Under the pieces are notes generated by a model, which saw only the letters and a program-made list of their open reading frames with translations, made no database searches and was not told where the DNA came from. Both the position numbers and the translations under genes were made by a program. Positions 8,079 through 16,223 of a stretch of 64,000 bases of DNA are shown here, piece by piece; position 1 is the stretch's first letter; each line of letters opens with the position of its first letter. The stretch comes from Spirosoma sordidisoli (GTDB lineage Bacteria > Bacteroidota > Bacteroidia > Cytophagales > Spirosomataceae): contig NZ_SBLB01000011.1 in assembly GCF_004138325.1 (NCBI RefSeq), positions 101,783 through 165,782 of the forward strand. The letters are read 5' to 3'.

Positions 8079-10976
8079 ATGAGCCCTTTCTACTATCTGC
8101 TAACAGCCCTGTGGCTATTACCTCTTTCTGCTTTTTGCCAGTCGGATCCTCAACTGGTTCTGAATACCAACGGGCATCAGGGGCTCATTCGGGATATTGC
8201 GGTTACCAACGATGGTCGGTTTATTATTTCGGCTGGCGATGATAAGGTTATCCGGATCTGGAACGCGCAAACCGGCCTATTGACCGAAGAAATCAGGGGG
8301 CAGCAGAGCGAAGGCAGTTTAGGGAAGATTTTTGCGATGGCCCTGTCGCCCGACAACCGCTGGCTGGCCGTAGGAGGCTGGCTTAAAAACGGCGATTCTG
8401 TCGATGATAACTTTCTGCGGCTCTACGATTTTCAGAAACGCGAGTTAAAAGCCCTGCTCAAAGGACATACGGATGTGGTTCACTGCCTGAAATTCTCTAA
8501 TGACTCCCGGCACCTGGTTTCGGGCTCCAGCGATAATACAGCCATGGTCTGGGACATGACCCAGACTAACGGCAGCAAAGGTACCACGCCTGCACAAGTT
8601 TTACGGGGACATACCCGACCAGTCTACGACGTGGCCATGCAAGGAAATTTGGTAGTCAGCGCATCGTACGATAAAACCATCAAATTCTGGACTTTAGCCG
8701 ACGGCAGGGCTTATGCCAGCAGTGACGTCCACGACGCCCAGTGTGATGTAGTAGCCATCTCTCCTGACGGCCAGACCATTGTTTCGGGTGGTGATGATAA
8801 CCGGCTTGCTATTCATAATCGAGCCGGGCAGGTAATACAGACCATCGATAACAGAAACTCCCCCAGCGTCATTCGTTTTTCGCCCGATGGGCAACGCTTC
8901 TTATGCGGCCGGTACAGCAACTACAACCTCGACCCTGTATGTAAACTGTATAAGCTAAGCAATAAGCGCTGGGAGCTGGAAACAAGTTTTAAAGGGTTTG
9001 ACAATACAGTTACTGCCGTAGCTTTTCTTGATAATAACACCGTTGTCATAGGCGGGGGCAGCAACCAGGAGATCAACATCGGTAAAACAAGCGGGACAGT
9101 GGTTCGCAGACTTCTCGCCATGGGCAAAACGGTATTTGCCACGGGCATTAGCCAGAAGATCCTGGCCTTCACCACCACGTTCACTCAGAATAAAGGACGG
9201 TCAACATTAACCACACAGTTCGATCTCATTAACCGGCAGCTAAGCCCGCTGCCCCCTGGTACAGAAGTAGCCGGGCCAATTCTGAATCAAGGTGACTATT
9301 CGCTGACCCACCAAGCGGGGGGGCTTTATGGATTCGACGATGCCGTACTGCAGCTCCGTCAGGCTAACAAAACCAGTGCGAGCATCACTCGTGGCAGTAC
9401 AGATGGATACCGACACAACTGCTATGGATTTGGCCCGAATCAAACCATCGTGTCGGGGGGTAGCAATGGCCGGTTGTATATGTATGACTTCTCCGGAAAG
9501 GTGCTGAGCGAGTTTATGGGGCATACATCCGATCTACGCGGTATCAGTGTTTCGGCCGATGGCCAGTGGCTGGTGTCGGGGGGCGAAGATCAGGTGATCA
9601 AACTATGGCCACTGGCTGAGGTGGGTAAAAAAACAGTCATTGAGCCACTGCTGTCGCTCTTTGTCGGCACCGACAACGAATGGGTCTTATGGCATCCGTC
9701 GGGGTATTACGATGCCTCGCCCGACGGCGAAAAATACATGGGCTGGCATATCAACCGGGGCTATGATCAGATTGCCAGTTATTACCCGGCTACCAGCTTT
9801 CGCAAAAAATTTTACCAGCCTCAATTTATCACCCGGTTGGTTGAAACGGGGAGTCTGGCGGCCGCCCAGCAAACGCTCACGACGGGGCGGCTGGAAAATA
9901 TACGGCTGCTGCATCCGCCGGAGGTCAGCTGGCAAATACCGGCCAGTCGGTTTGTTACCACCGACGCAGCCACCTACCGGCTAACCGCCCTGATCGAATC
10001 AGCCTCGCCGGTGCAGCTGGTCAAGGTACTGGTAAACGGGCGATCGGGCTACGAACGGCGGGGCGCCAGCGTAGCGGCCGGATCGACATCGTTCAGCGAA
10101 CTGGTTTCGCTCACAACGGGCGATAACGAACTCGAAATTCTGGTACGCAATGCCGACGGCGAGGTATCGTCGGAGAAACGGACGGTCACCTACCAGCCCG
10201 CCCGAACCGAAGAGTTGTTTAAACCAACGCTCTATGTACTGACAATCGGCGTTTCTTCGTATCAGGAAACCCAGCTGAATCTGCGCTTCGCCCACCGCGA
10301 TGCCGAAGCGCTGGCAACAGCCTTTTCCAAGCAGTCGGGCGGGTTATTCAGGCAGGTCATTTCTACCGCCATAACGAACGAGAAAGCCACCGGCCGGGGC
10401 ATCAAGAAAGCGCTGACAGAACTGAAGCGAGCCGCTACGCAACGCGATCTGGTCATCGTCAGTCTGGCCGGACACGGGGTCAACACGGCCAATAACACCT
10501 TCTATTTTCTCCCCTACGACGTAGAGACGTCAGATATAGAAGCCACGGCCCTGAAATACTCGGACCTGACCGATGTACTGGGTAGCCTGCCCTGTAAAGT
10601 GCTGGCTTTTGTGGATGCCTGCCACGCCGGCAACCTGGTTAAAGCCGGCGTACAGCGTCGGGATCTCGAACCTAACCTGGGGGAGTTTGTGCGCGAACTC
10701 ATCTCCGACGATGTAGGGGTTGTTGTGATGAGTGCCTCAACGGGTAAAGAAACCTCGCAGGAGTCGGCAGACTGGCAGCAGGGGGCGTTCACCAAAGCCG
10801 TACTGGAAGGTTTATCGGGCCGGGCCGAGATAACCAAAGACGGTGTCATCAGCTTGAGCGAACTGGACCGTTACGTGACGGAGCGGGTGAAGCAACTCAC
10901 CAACGGTCTGCAACATCCAGTAACCTATAACGAAGGCCGAATTCCGAACAGCCTGCCGCTATGCGTTATCAAATAA
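8079..10976 (+). CDS. Exported WD40-repeat protein with C-terminal caspase-like (C14) domain
   Basis: A 965-residue protein. Residues 1-20 are a signal peptide, so it should work in the periplasm or outside. WD40 repeats occupy about 30-525, with typical ends IRIWN, AMVWD, IKFWT and IKLWP; such propellers bind partner proteins. A linker with a beta-sandwich-like segment follows (about 600-705). The caspase-fold domain is at about 718-955, with catalytic His799 in SLAGHG and Cys848 in VDACHAGN, both intact. By family knowledge it should cut after Arg/Lys or Asp; which one cannot be read here. It is probably a single-gene unit. The exported location is unusual for a WD40-caspase fusion and fits two other exported caspases in this window. 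Confidence 0.9.
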   Translation: MSPFYYLLTALWLLPLSAFCQSDPQLVLNTNGHQGLIRDIAVTNDGRFIISAGDDKVIRIWNAQTGLLTEEIRGQQSEGSLGKIFAMALSPDNRWLAVGGWLKNGDSVDDNFLRLYDFQKRELKALLKGHTDVVHCLKFSNDSRHLVSGSSDNTAMVWDMTQTNGSKGTTPAQVLRGHTRPVYDVAMQGNLVVSASYDKTIKFWTLADGRAYASSDVHDAQCDVVAISPDGQTIVSGGDDNRLAIHNRAGQVIQTIDNRNSPSVIRFSPDGQRFLCGRYSNYNLDPVCKLYKLSNKRWELETSFKGFDNTVTAVAFLDNNTVVIGGGSNQEINIGKTSGTVVRRLLAMGKTVFATGISQKILAFTTTFTQNKGRSTLTTQFDLINRQLSPLPPGTEVAGPILNQGDYSLTHQAGGLYGFDDAVLQLRQANKTSASITRGSTDGYRHNCYGFGPNQTIVSGGSNGRLYMYDFSGKVLSEFMGHTSDLRGISVSADGQWLVSGGEDQVIKLWPLAEVGKKTVIEPLLSLFVGTDNEWVLWHPSGYYDASPDGEKYMGWHINRGYDQIASYYPATSFRKKFYQPQFITRLVETGSLAAAQQTLTTGRLENIRLLHPPEVSWQIPASRFVTTDAATYRLTALIESASPVQLVKVLVNGRSGYERRGASVAAGSTSFSELVSLTTGDNELEILVRNADGEVSSEKRTVTYQPARTEELFKPTLYVLTIGVSSYQETQLNLRFAHRDAEALATAFSKQSGGLFRQVISTAITNEKATGRGIKKALTELKRAATQRDLVIVSLAGHGVNTANNTFYFLPYDVETSDIEATALKYSDLTDVLGSLPCKVLAFVDACHAGNLVKAGVQRRDLEPNLGEFVRELISDDVGVVVMSASTGKETSQESADWQQGAFTKAVLEGLSGRAEITKDGVISLSELDRYVTERVKQLTNGLQHPVTYNEGRIPNSLPLCVIK

Positions 10977-11054
10977 ATTTAACCAGGCGGGCCAATCCCC
11001 TACTCATTTCGCCAGCCCAATCGGTCCGCGTACTGCGCGCCAGTCCCCAGGGCA

Positions 11055-11091
11055 CAAAAAAGCCCGACTCCTTACTTAGTCGGAGTCGGGC
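11055..11091 (-). terminator. Intrinsic terminator oriented to the minus strand
   Basis: A 10-bp perfect inverted repeat (GCCCGACTCC and its complement, loop 10) flanked on its left by six to seven A, so the T-run is on the minus transcript. The genes on both sides are on the plus strand. It may act bidirectionally or end an antisense transcript. Confidence 0.6.
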
Positions 11092-11274
11092 GAACGTTGA
11101 ACGGGTGTGAATAAAATCGGAAAGCCTCAGATTATCACAAACAGGATCAGGACGATGTGCTTACGACATAGGCTCAATGGCGTAGAGCAGAACCGTTGTG
11201 TTTGTGTTACATTTGATTATTCCCGGAGAACAGAAAAAGTAACAGGCCCCCATGAAAAAATGGCCACTTTTTGC

Positions 11275-12846
11275 ATGAAGCCTCTCAACCTACAAGCTAA
11301 CCTTCTCATTGTCACCGTTTTTTTCTTTCTGAATTTTTTCACAAAACTGCCCGAGCCATCAAGCCAGGCCCAACGGGTCTATGCCAATTTGCTGCGGGCC
11401 ATGGGCAACCCGCCCCATCCGCCAGTACTCCGCCGGCTGCCGCGGGGATCGGCGCAGCAGGGTGGCTCGCTGGTTTACCGGCCGGGAACGCCGGCCCACA
11501 TCGACCTCAGCGACGATGTGCTGGATCTGTGCCGTACGTTCGGGCCTGATGCCGATGCGGCCCTGGCCTGTCTGCTGGGACACGAGCTGGCCCATTTCCA
11601 GTACCGGCATGGCCAAAAGCAAGGCTTCTTCTCACCCGTTGTCATGCCCAACGGAGCCGCCTATTCGTCAGAAAATCTGGAAGCGCTGGCCGACCGATCG
11701 GGCGTCTTTCTGGCCTATCTGGCCGGGTACGATGCATTTACGATTGCGCCCGCCGTATACAGAAAACTATACGATACCTTTCGGCTCCCTAACCAGATAG
11801 CGGGCTACCCCAGCCGCAGCCAGCGGTTGCAGATGGTAAGCGACACCACGGCTCGCGTACGCGAACTGGCCCATTATTTCGAACTGGGTGAAATTCATTA
11901 CCTCCTGCTCGACTACGCAGCGGCCGGCCAGGCTTTTTCTACGCTGGTAGCCCGCTACCCTACGGCTACGATTCTGAATAACCTGGGAGCCATCAAGCTC
12001 AACCAGGCGCTGGCTCAGATGGCGCCCGCGCGGGATGATCCGCGCTTGCGGTTTGCTTTTCCGGTCGAGTTTGATGCCGATAACCGACTGCTGGCCAATC
12101 CGCGCCGGGGTGAGCCGGTACCATACCGCCCGCTGCTGGCCGACGCCCGGCATCTGTTCAGTACCGCCCTGGCCCGGCAGCCTGGTTACCAGGCCGCCAC
12201 CCTCAATCTGGCACTCACGTTTTATCTGCTGAACGAAACCGAAAAAGCGTACCAAACCCTGATGGCGAGTCGCACCGCCAGTCGGCCCCTGTCGGCTAAT
12301 GGATTGCTGCTGCTGGCCGTCATTGAGGCCGACCGCAGCAAACCCGCCGAGGCTCAGCGGCTGTTTCGCCAGGCAGCAGCGCAGGGCGCTTTTCGGGCAA
12401 CCGACAACATGCGGCTCTACGAAGAATCACAAAAACCCGGCTGGCAACGCTACTGGAACCGGCTCGTGGCCAACCGCCAGTCGACCCAAACCGCCAGCAG
12501 GCCCTCGCCGGTCGATCGGCTCCGCCCGGCTCCCCGGTTACCGCTACAGCCGCTCCCCTCTGGCGGACGGTATGCCCGCACCGATTCACTGACGCTGTAC
12601 GAACTGTCTATTGAAGAAAACAACAAACCACGGTGGTACCGCGTGGTTAAAAGCAATCGGTTGGGGCTGGCCGACTTACCGATTGGCAGCCCTCGTTCGC
12701 GCCTGTCGGCCTACGGACCGCCCTCGGCCGACGTAGCTGGCGCGCGGGGAAGCCGATTCTACGGATACCGCCGGGGTAACAGTCGCCTGTTTCTGGAATT
12801 CAGGAGCGAGCAGCTGGTGAGCTGGCTGGCCGTAACCCCTATTTGA
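11275..12846 (+). CDS. Exported M48-type metallopeptidase with TPR repeats
   Basis: A zinc peptidase-like protein of about 523 residues. The open frame begins at 11107, but the first plausible export signal starts at the Met at 11275 (MKPLNLQANLLIVTVFFFLNF); 11260 is an alternative. The HELAH zinc motif lies at about residue 103, with a candidate downstream glutamate ligand in SENLEALADR. TPR-like repeats follow at about 210-380. The C-terminal 100 residues resemble no domain I know. M48 proteins of this layout (BepA-like) act as periplasmic chaperone-proteases in outer-membrane assembly. Its 3' end overlaps the convergent anti-sigma-like gene by eight bases. Family likely, substrate unknown. 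Confidence 0.82.
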   Translation: MKPLNLQANLLIVTVFFFLNFFTKLPEPSSQAQRVYANLLRAMGNPPHPPVLRRLPRGSAQQGGSLVYRPGTPAHIDLSDDVLDLCRTFGPDADAALACLLGHELAHFQYRHGQKQGFFSPVVMPNGAAYSSENLEALADRSGVFLAYLAGYDAFTIAPAVYRKLYDTFRLPNQIAGYPSRSQRLQMVSDTTARVRELAHYFELGEIHYLLLDYAAAGQAFSTLVARYPTATILNNLGAIKLNQALAQMAPARDDPRLRFAFPVEFDADNRLLANPRRGEPVPYRPLLADARHLFSTALARQPGYQAATLNLALTFYLLNETEKAYQTLMASRTASRPLSANGLLLLAVIEADRSKPAEAQRLFRQAAAQGAFRATDNMRLYEESQKPGWQRYWNRLVANRQSTQTASRPSPVDRLRPAPRLPLQPLPSGGRYARTDSLTLYELSIEENNKPRWYRVVKSNRLGLADLPIGSPRSRLSAYGPPSADVAGARGSRFYGYRRGNSRLFLEFRSEQLVSWLAVTPI

Positions 12847-13495
12847 TCGGCACCAGCGGTTTACGCCCACCGTACGTATCGCGGTCGAGCCGGTACGTGC
12901 GGCCCTGTGGGTCGGTCAGCAAAAAGCCGCCCTGCTGCGGGTCGTCGCGCAGCTGCCACCGGGCCTCGCTGGCAGGCAGCTCCGTCAGGTGCAGGTGCAG
13001 TCCGTCCGGATCGCTGCTGTATTCGCCGGAAGCCGGACCGTCGGTGCTGAAGGTAACCGGAAAGGTGGTCAGCTTATCGGGCGCCGGAGTACCGTCTACC
13101 CCAAAGCCACGCTGCGCATAGGGAATCTGGGTCGAGAGCGTGTCTGGTCCGGACAGATACCGGAACCCCAGCCAGCCGAGTCCTGCCACCAGCAACAGCG
13201 TAGCCACCGCCCGCAACCAGGTTTGCTGCCACCACGGGCGCACCGGCCGGGACCGACCCGGCCCCGACGATACAGGCGTGGTTAGCCCTTCGCTGATCAG
13301 TCGATCAACCAGATCGTAATCCTTGCTGGTCTGCTCCCGGTCAAACTGCTGATTCAGGGCAGACTGCATGAGTACATCGGCCCTGAAATCGGCATCGTCG
13401 GTCATTTTCTGCCTGACGGCCTGCCGCCCCGACTCATCGAGTTGTCCGGCCAGATACGCGTCAATAATAGCCCATTTGTTCTGGTCGGTAATCAT
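12839..13495 (-). CDS. Putative transmembrane anti-sigma factor
   Basis: A 218-residue single-pass membrane protein. The start at 13495 is set by a four-base ATGA overlap with the sigma-like gene upstream; the frame is open to 13528. The N-terminal part (AIIDAYLAGQLDESGRQAVRQ) is a short acidic helical segment like that of the 15513-16223 product and of other Bacteroidota anti-sigma proteins. A membrane helix lies at about residues 83-107 (WLRAVATLLLVAGLGWLGF). The C-terminal half is exported and of unknown fold. No zinc-finger motif. The function is inferred from context and layout. Confidence 0.7.
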   Translation of the reverse strand: MITDQNKWAIIDAYLAGQLDESGRQAVRQKMTDDADFRADVLMQSALNQQFDREQTSKDYDLVDRLISEGLTTPVSSGPGRSRPVRPWWQQTWLRAVATLLLVAGLGWLGFRYLSGPDTLSTQIPYAQRGFGVDGTPAPDKLTTFPVTFSTDGPASGEYSSDPDGLHLHLTELPASEARWQLRDDPQQGGFLLTDPQGRTYRLDRDTYGGRKPLVPIK

Positions 13496-14415
13496 AATGC
13501 TGCGTTCTTCATTTTTTCTGTCAAACAATCCCGCAACCGGCTACGGCTTTCGTTCAGCCGAACGCTGGCCGTGTGCGCATTGGTATAGCCTGCTCTGGCG
13601 GCAATTTCGGTCATATCCAGGTCATCGAAGACCGCCTGTACCTCGTCCATTGACATAGTTTTCAACTCCTGCTCACTCCAGTATTTGTACCGCAGGCGAA
13701 ACAACAGCTGACGGGCCGCACCGAGTCGGCTGAAACAATCGGCCAGCCAGGTCCGGAACCTCGAAACTTCAATTTGGATGGTGCCGGAACGGCCGTCGGT
13801 TGTCGTCACCGGCAGGTCAATGCTGATCGGTTCGTCATCGGCGGTTGTCAGGGGCCAGGTCATAGTACCCATATCGGCCTCATCGACAGTAAGGAATGTG
13901 GTTTCCAGCCAGTTCGTTTGCTCAACCGGGTCAGTGCGTTCCTGCCGAAGCTGATGCAGGGCTTTGAAACGGGCAATGCTGATCAGGCAGGTCGACAACA
14001 GCGCTTCGACCGGCTTTCTGTCGGCCAGGTTGGTGAAGAAGGCAGCAAACGAGTCATTGAGTACTTCGTCGGCAACGTCGGTCGTCCGGAACCGGAACTG
14101 CGCCAGGTAGCGGGCTACGGCCTCCCGGTTTTCGGCCATGATTCGGCTCATCGCTGACGTTTGCTGAGCCGGACTTCCGTCAGCGGCCAGCCAGCTCAGG
14201 ACCTGCTCGCGGGTAACGCGCCGGGCAAACAGGGATGGATTCAGTCGTTGTTTGGTTGCCTTCCGTCGAATGATCAGGCAGGTGGCCAGGGTCTGACGAA
14301 GAATAGCCGCAGCAGCCTGGCCGGGCAGATCAGCAAATTCATTGGCCAGTGTTTTGGTAACAACGGGCGCAATCTGACGAACAAAGGCTTCGTCGGAAGG
14401 TACAGATGTGGACAT
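13492..14415 (-). CDS. Divergent sigma-70-like factor
   Basis: A 307-residue protein with sigma-like regions. A region 2-like part sits at about 95-170 (VADEVLNDSFAAFFTNLADRKPVEALLSTCL). A helix-turn-helix at about 250-300 (MTEIAARAGYTNAHTASVRLNESRSRLRDCL) resembles region 4. An acidic insert of about 65 residues separates them, and the N-terminal 90 residues match no sigma region. It is longer than the usual ECF factor (about 180). It is coupled by ATGA to a transmembrane anti-sigma-like gene, which supports the call. It may be a remote sigma factor or a sigma-derived transcription regulator. Confidence 0.65.
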   Translation of the reverse strand: MSTSVPSDEAFVRQIAPVVTKTLANEFADLPGQAAAAILRQTLATCLIIRRKATKQRLNPSLFARRVTREQVLSWLAADGSPAQQTSAMSRIMAENREAVARYLAQFRFRTTDVADEVLNDSFAAFFTNLADRKPVEALLSTCLISIARFKALHQLRQERTDPVEQTNWLETTFLTVDEADMGTMTWPLTTADDEPISIDLPVTTTDGRSGTIQIEVSRFRTWLADCFSRLGAARQLLFRLRYKYWSEQELKTMSMDEVQAVFDDLDMTEIAARAGYTNAHTASVRLNESRSRLRDCLTEKMKNAAL

Positions 14416-14451
14416 CAGGTGTGGAACAGAAGGCTACTGTCCAAAGCTACT

Positions 14452-14488
14452 AAAAAAACCGCCATACTACACTCCCGTAGTATGGCGG
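14452..14488 (-). terminator. Intrinsic terminator of the small lipoprotein gene
   Basis: A 12-bp perfect stem (CCGCCATACTAC and its complement), a 6-base loop and a run of seven T on the minus transcript. It lies directly after the 14499-14690 gene and before the sigma-like gene, so the two are probably separate units. Confidence 0.85.
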
Positions 14489-14498
14489 CTATCGTTAA

Positions 14499-14690
14499 CT
14501 AACCTCCACCTGGAGGTTTTGTTGGTTTTTCTGGGGGGTCTTCGTCGAAAGTCGTTGTTCTGACGGCTGGTTTAGCCTCACCCGGAGCGGGGTCAACCGC
14601 AACTGATTCACAGGCACCCATGGCCAGCATCAACACGACCCCGAACATACCCACCCAACCCGAAGCCGAAGCCAATGGTCGTTTGTTCAT
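14499..14690 (-). CDS. Small putative lipoprotein
   Basis: A 63-residue protein with a hydrophobic signal segment ending in a lipobox-like LAMGAC, so it should be lipid-anchored. The mature part is only about 36 residues, acidic and proline-rich, ending in PPGGG. It lies between two oppositely oriented sigma-like genes and ends at a strong terminator. I do not recognise a family. Confidence 0.55.
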   Translation of the reverse strand: MNKRPLASASGWVGMFGVVLMLAMGACESVAVDPAPGEAKPAVRTTTFDEDPPEKPTKPPGGG

Positions 14691-14877
14691 GTTATTACCC
14701 TTGCGGGCGTTTTGGGGTTTGTTGAAGGCTGGCTCCGGGGACGTCCGCTAAAAAGCTTTCGGAGCTGGCTTTCGAGAGTAGATTGCAGGGGGCGGAAAAA
14801 AATCACACCCCCCACTCACTATTTCCGTTACTTTTCCGGCAAAAGGAGAATATCCCAGTAAACAGTCACCCTACCGC

Positions 14878-15441
14878 ATGTCGAGTGCCGATCAGACCTT
14901 ATACGAAGCCATATGCTCCGACGACAAACGTCGGGTTGAGTGGGCCACCCACCAGCTAACCCATAAAGTCAAAGCGGTCATTCGTCGGCATGTGCTGGAC
15001 AACTCGGGCAGTGAAGAAGATGCTGCTGATCTCACCCAGGAAACGGTACTGGCGGTATGGGCTCAGCTGCGTTCGGGCCACTACCAGCCCCGGGCAGAGG
15101 CAACGCTGGATGCGTACGTGTATAAGGTGATGCGCAACAAATGGCTCAAGGTCCTCAAGCGTCGGAAACAGGTGGGCCTGCTGAGCCAGTTCGACGACCT
15201 GACCGAAGAGCCCACGGCCGAGGATAAACCCGAACGGCTGGCTACACTGCAGCAGGCCTTCAGCCAGTTGGGCGAAGCCTGCCAGGAGCTGTTGCAGCTG
15301 TTTTACTGGGACGATTTATCGTTCGATGAGATTGCTCACCGGGTCAACGCTTCGGCCAAAGCGGCCAAAGTGCGTAAGTATCGGTGCATGCTATACCTGG
15401 GGGCGCTGCTCCGGGGCGAAAAACGGGACGGCAACGAATAA
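14878..15441 (+). CDS. ECF sigma-70 factor
   Basis: A 187-residue sigma factor. Region 2 lies at about 25-95 (ADLTQETVLAVWAQLRSGHY) and the region 4 helix-turn-helix at about 125-175 (LSFDEIAHRVNASAKAAKVRKYRC). The Leu-rich FSQLGEACQELLQLFYWDDLS leads into region 4 as in other Bacteroidota ECF factors. It is followed 71 bases later by a membrane protein of anti-sigma layout. It points toward the CHAT gene, which is convergent. Confidence 0.85.
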   Translation: MSSADQTLYEAICSDDKRRVEWATHQLTHKVKAVIRRHVLDNSGSEEDAADLTQETVLAVWAQLRSGHYQPRAEATLDAYVYKVMRNKWLKVLKRRKQVGLLSQFDDLTEEPTAEDKPERLATLQQAFSQLGEACQELLQLFYWDDLSFDEIAHRVNASAKAAKVRKYRCMLYLGALLRGEKRDGNE

Positions 15442-15512
15442 AAAGGCGAAAAACCTGTAATCGATGAAGTACTTCAGTACTATTGATCTGAACCAGCTAG
15501 TATCTATCCAAC

Positions 15513-16223
15513 ATGCGACCAACTAATCAACTTGAGCAATGGGAGTGGATGGAAGCCTACCACCGGGGTACGCTATCCGCCGACGAACGACTTATTTTCG
15601 AGCAGGAACTCAAACGCGACCCTGATTTCAGCCGGGAGTGTGCTCAGCTGCTCGCAGCCGATAAAGCGCTGCGTGAACTGGCCCTGGCCAAAACAGTCCG
15701 GAACGCCGTTCGTGCCGAACTGGCTGCGCCCCCTAAACCCATCCAGCGTCTTCGGCTCGGGCGGGGCAGGCTGGCCAGTGTGCTGGTAGCCTGCGTCCTG
15801 CTGGTCATCAGCTACCTGACCTTCAGCCAGGTCGATCTGGAAAGCTACCGCCAGGATGTGACCCTGACGCAGCGCTACCGCGAATCGGAAGACGATGTAG
15901 CCGGGCCTGACCTTACGCCCCAGCAGCGGACTTTTTACCGCGAGTTCTTCGATGCGCAGGCGTATCTGGCCAATGGTCAGCCCCAGCTCGCTATCGGTAA
16001 TCTGGAAAAGCTGGCGCGGGTAGACAGTCTCCGCCCCTATTTCAAACAGGCCGTACAGTGGCACCTGCTGAATGCCTACCTGCTCAACCGGCAGCCCGAC
16101 AATGCCGACGCCACGTTCCAGCTGCTCGACCAGAGCGGCCAGTCCGTTTATCCCATCAGTACATCGGATCGCTGGAAAGTGTGGTGGCAGATCCGCTGGC
16201 AGAAACTCGGCCGCTCAGCGTGA
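15513..16223 (+). CDS. Putative transmembrane anti-sigma factor with TPR-like tail
   Basis: A 236-residue single-pass protein. The N-terminal segment (WEWMEAYHRGTLSADERLIFE) has the same pattern as the 12839-13495 product. A membrane helix lies at about 85-105 (LASVLVACVLLVISYLTF). The exported C-terminal part (about 130-225) has two TPR-like helical pairs (AYLANGQPQLAIGNLEKLARV). It follows an ECF sigma gene and overlaps the convergent TPR-CHAT gene by nine bases at the 3' end. Anti-sigma function is inferred from position and layout; the tail may sense a TPR partner. Confidence 0.7.
   Translation: MRPTNQLEQWEWMEAYHRGTLSADERLIFEQELKRDPDFSRECAQLLAADKALRELALAKTVRNAVRAELAAPPKPIQRLRLGRGRLASVLVACVLLVISYLTFSQVDLESYRQDVTLTQRYRESEDDVAGPDLTPQQRTFYREFFDAQAYLANGQPQLAIGNLEKLARVDSLRPYFKQAVQWHLLNAYLLNRQPDNADATFQLLDQSGQSVYPISTSDRWKVWWQIRWQKLGRSA

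Noticed and set aside
11171..11215. tRNA-like D-arm pattern (GGCTCAATGGCGTAGAGC)
   Set aside because: No acceptor stem, anticodon arm or T-loop could be paired around it, so it is a chance match.
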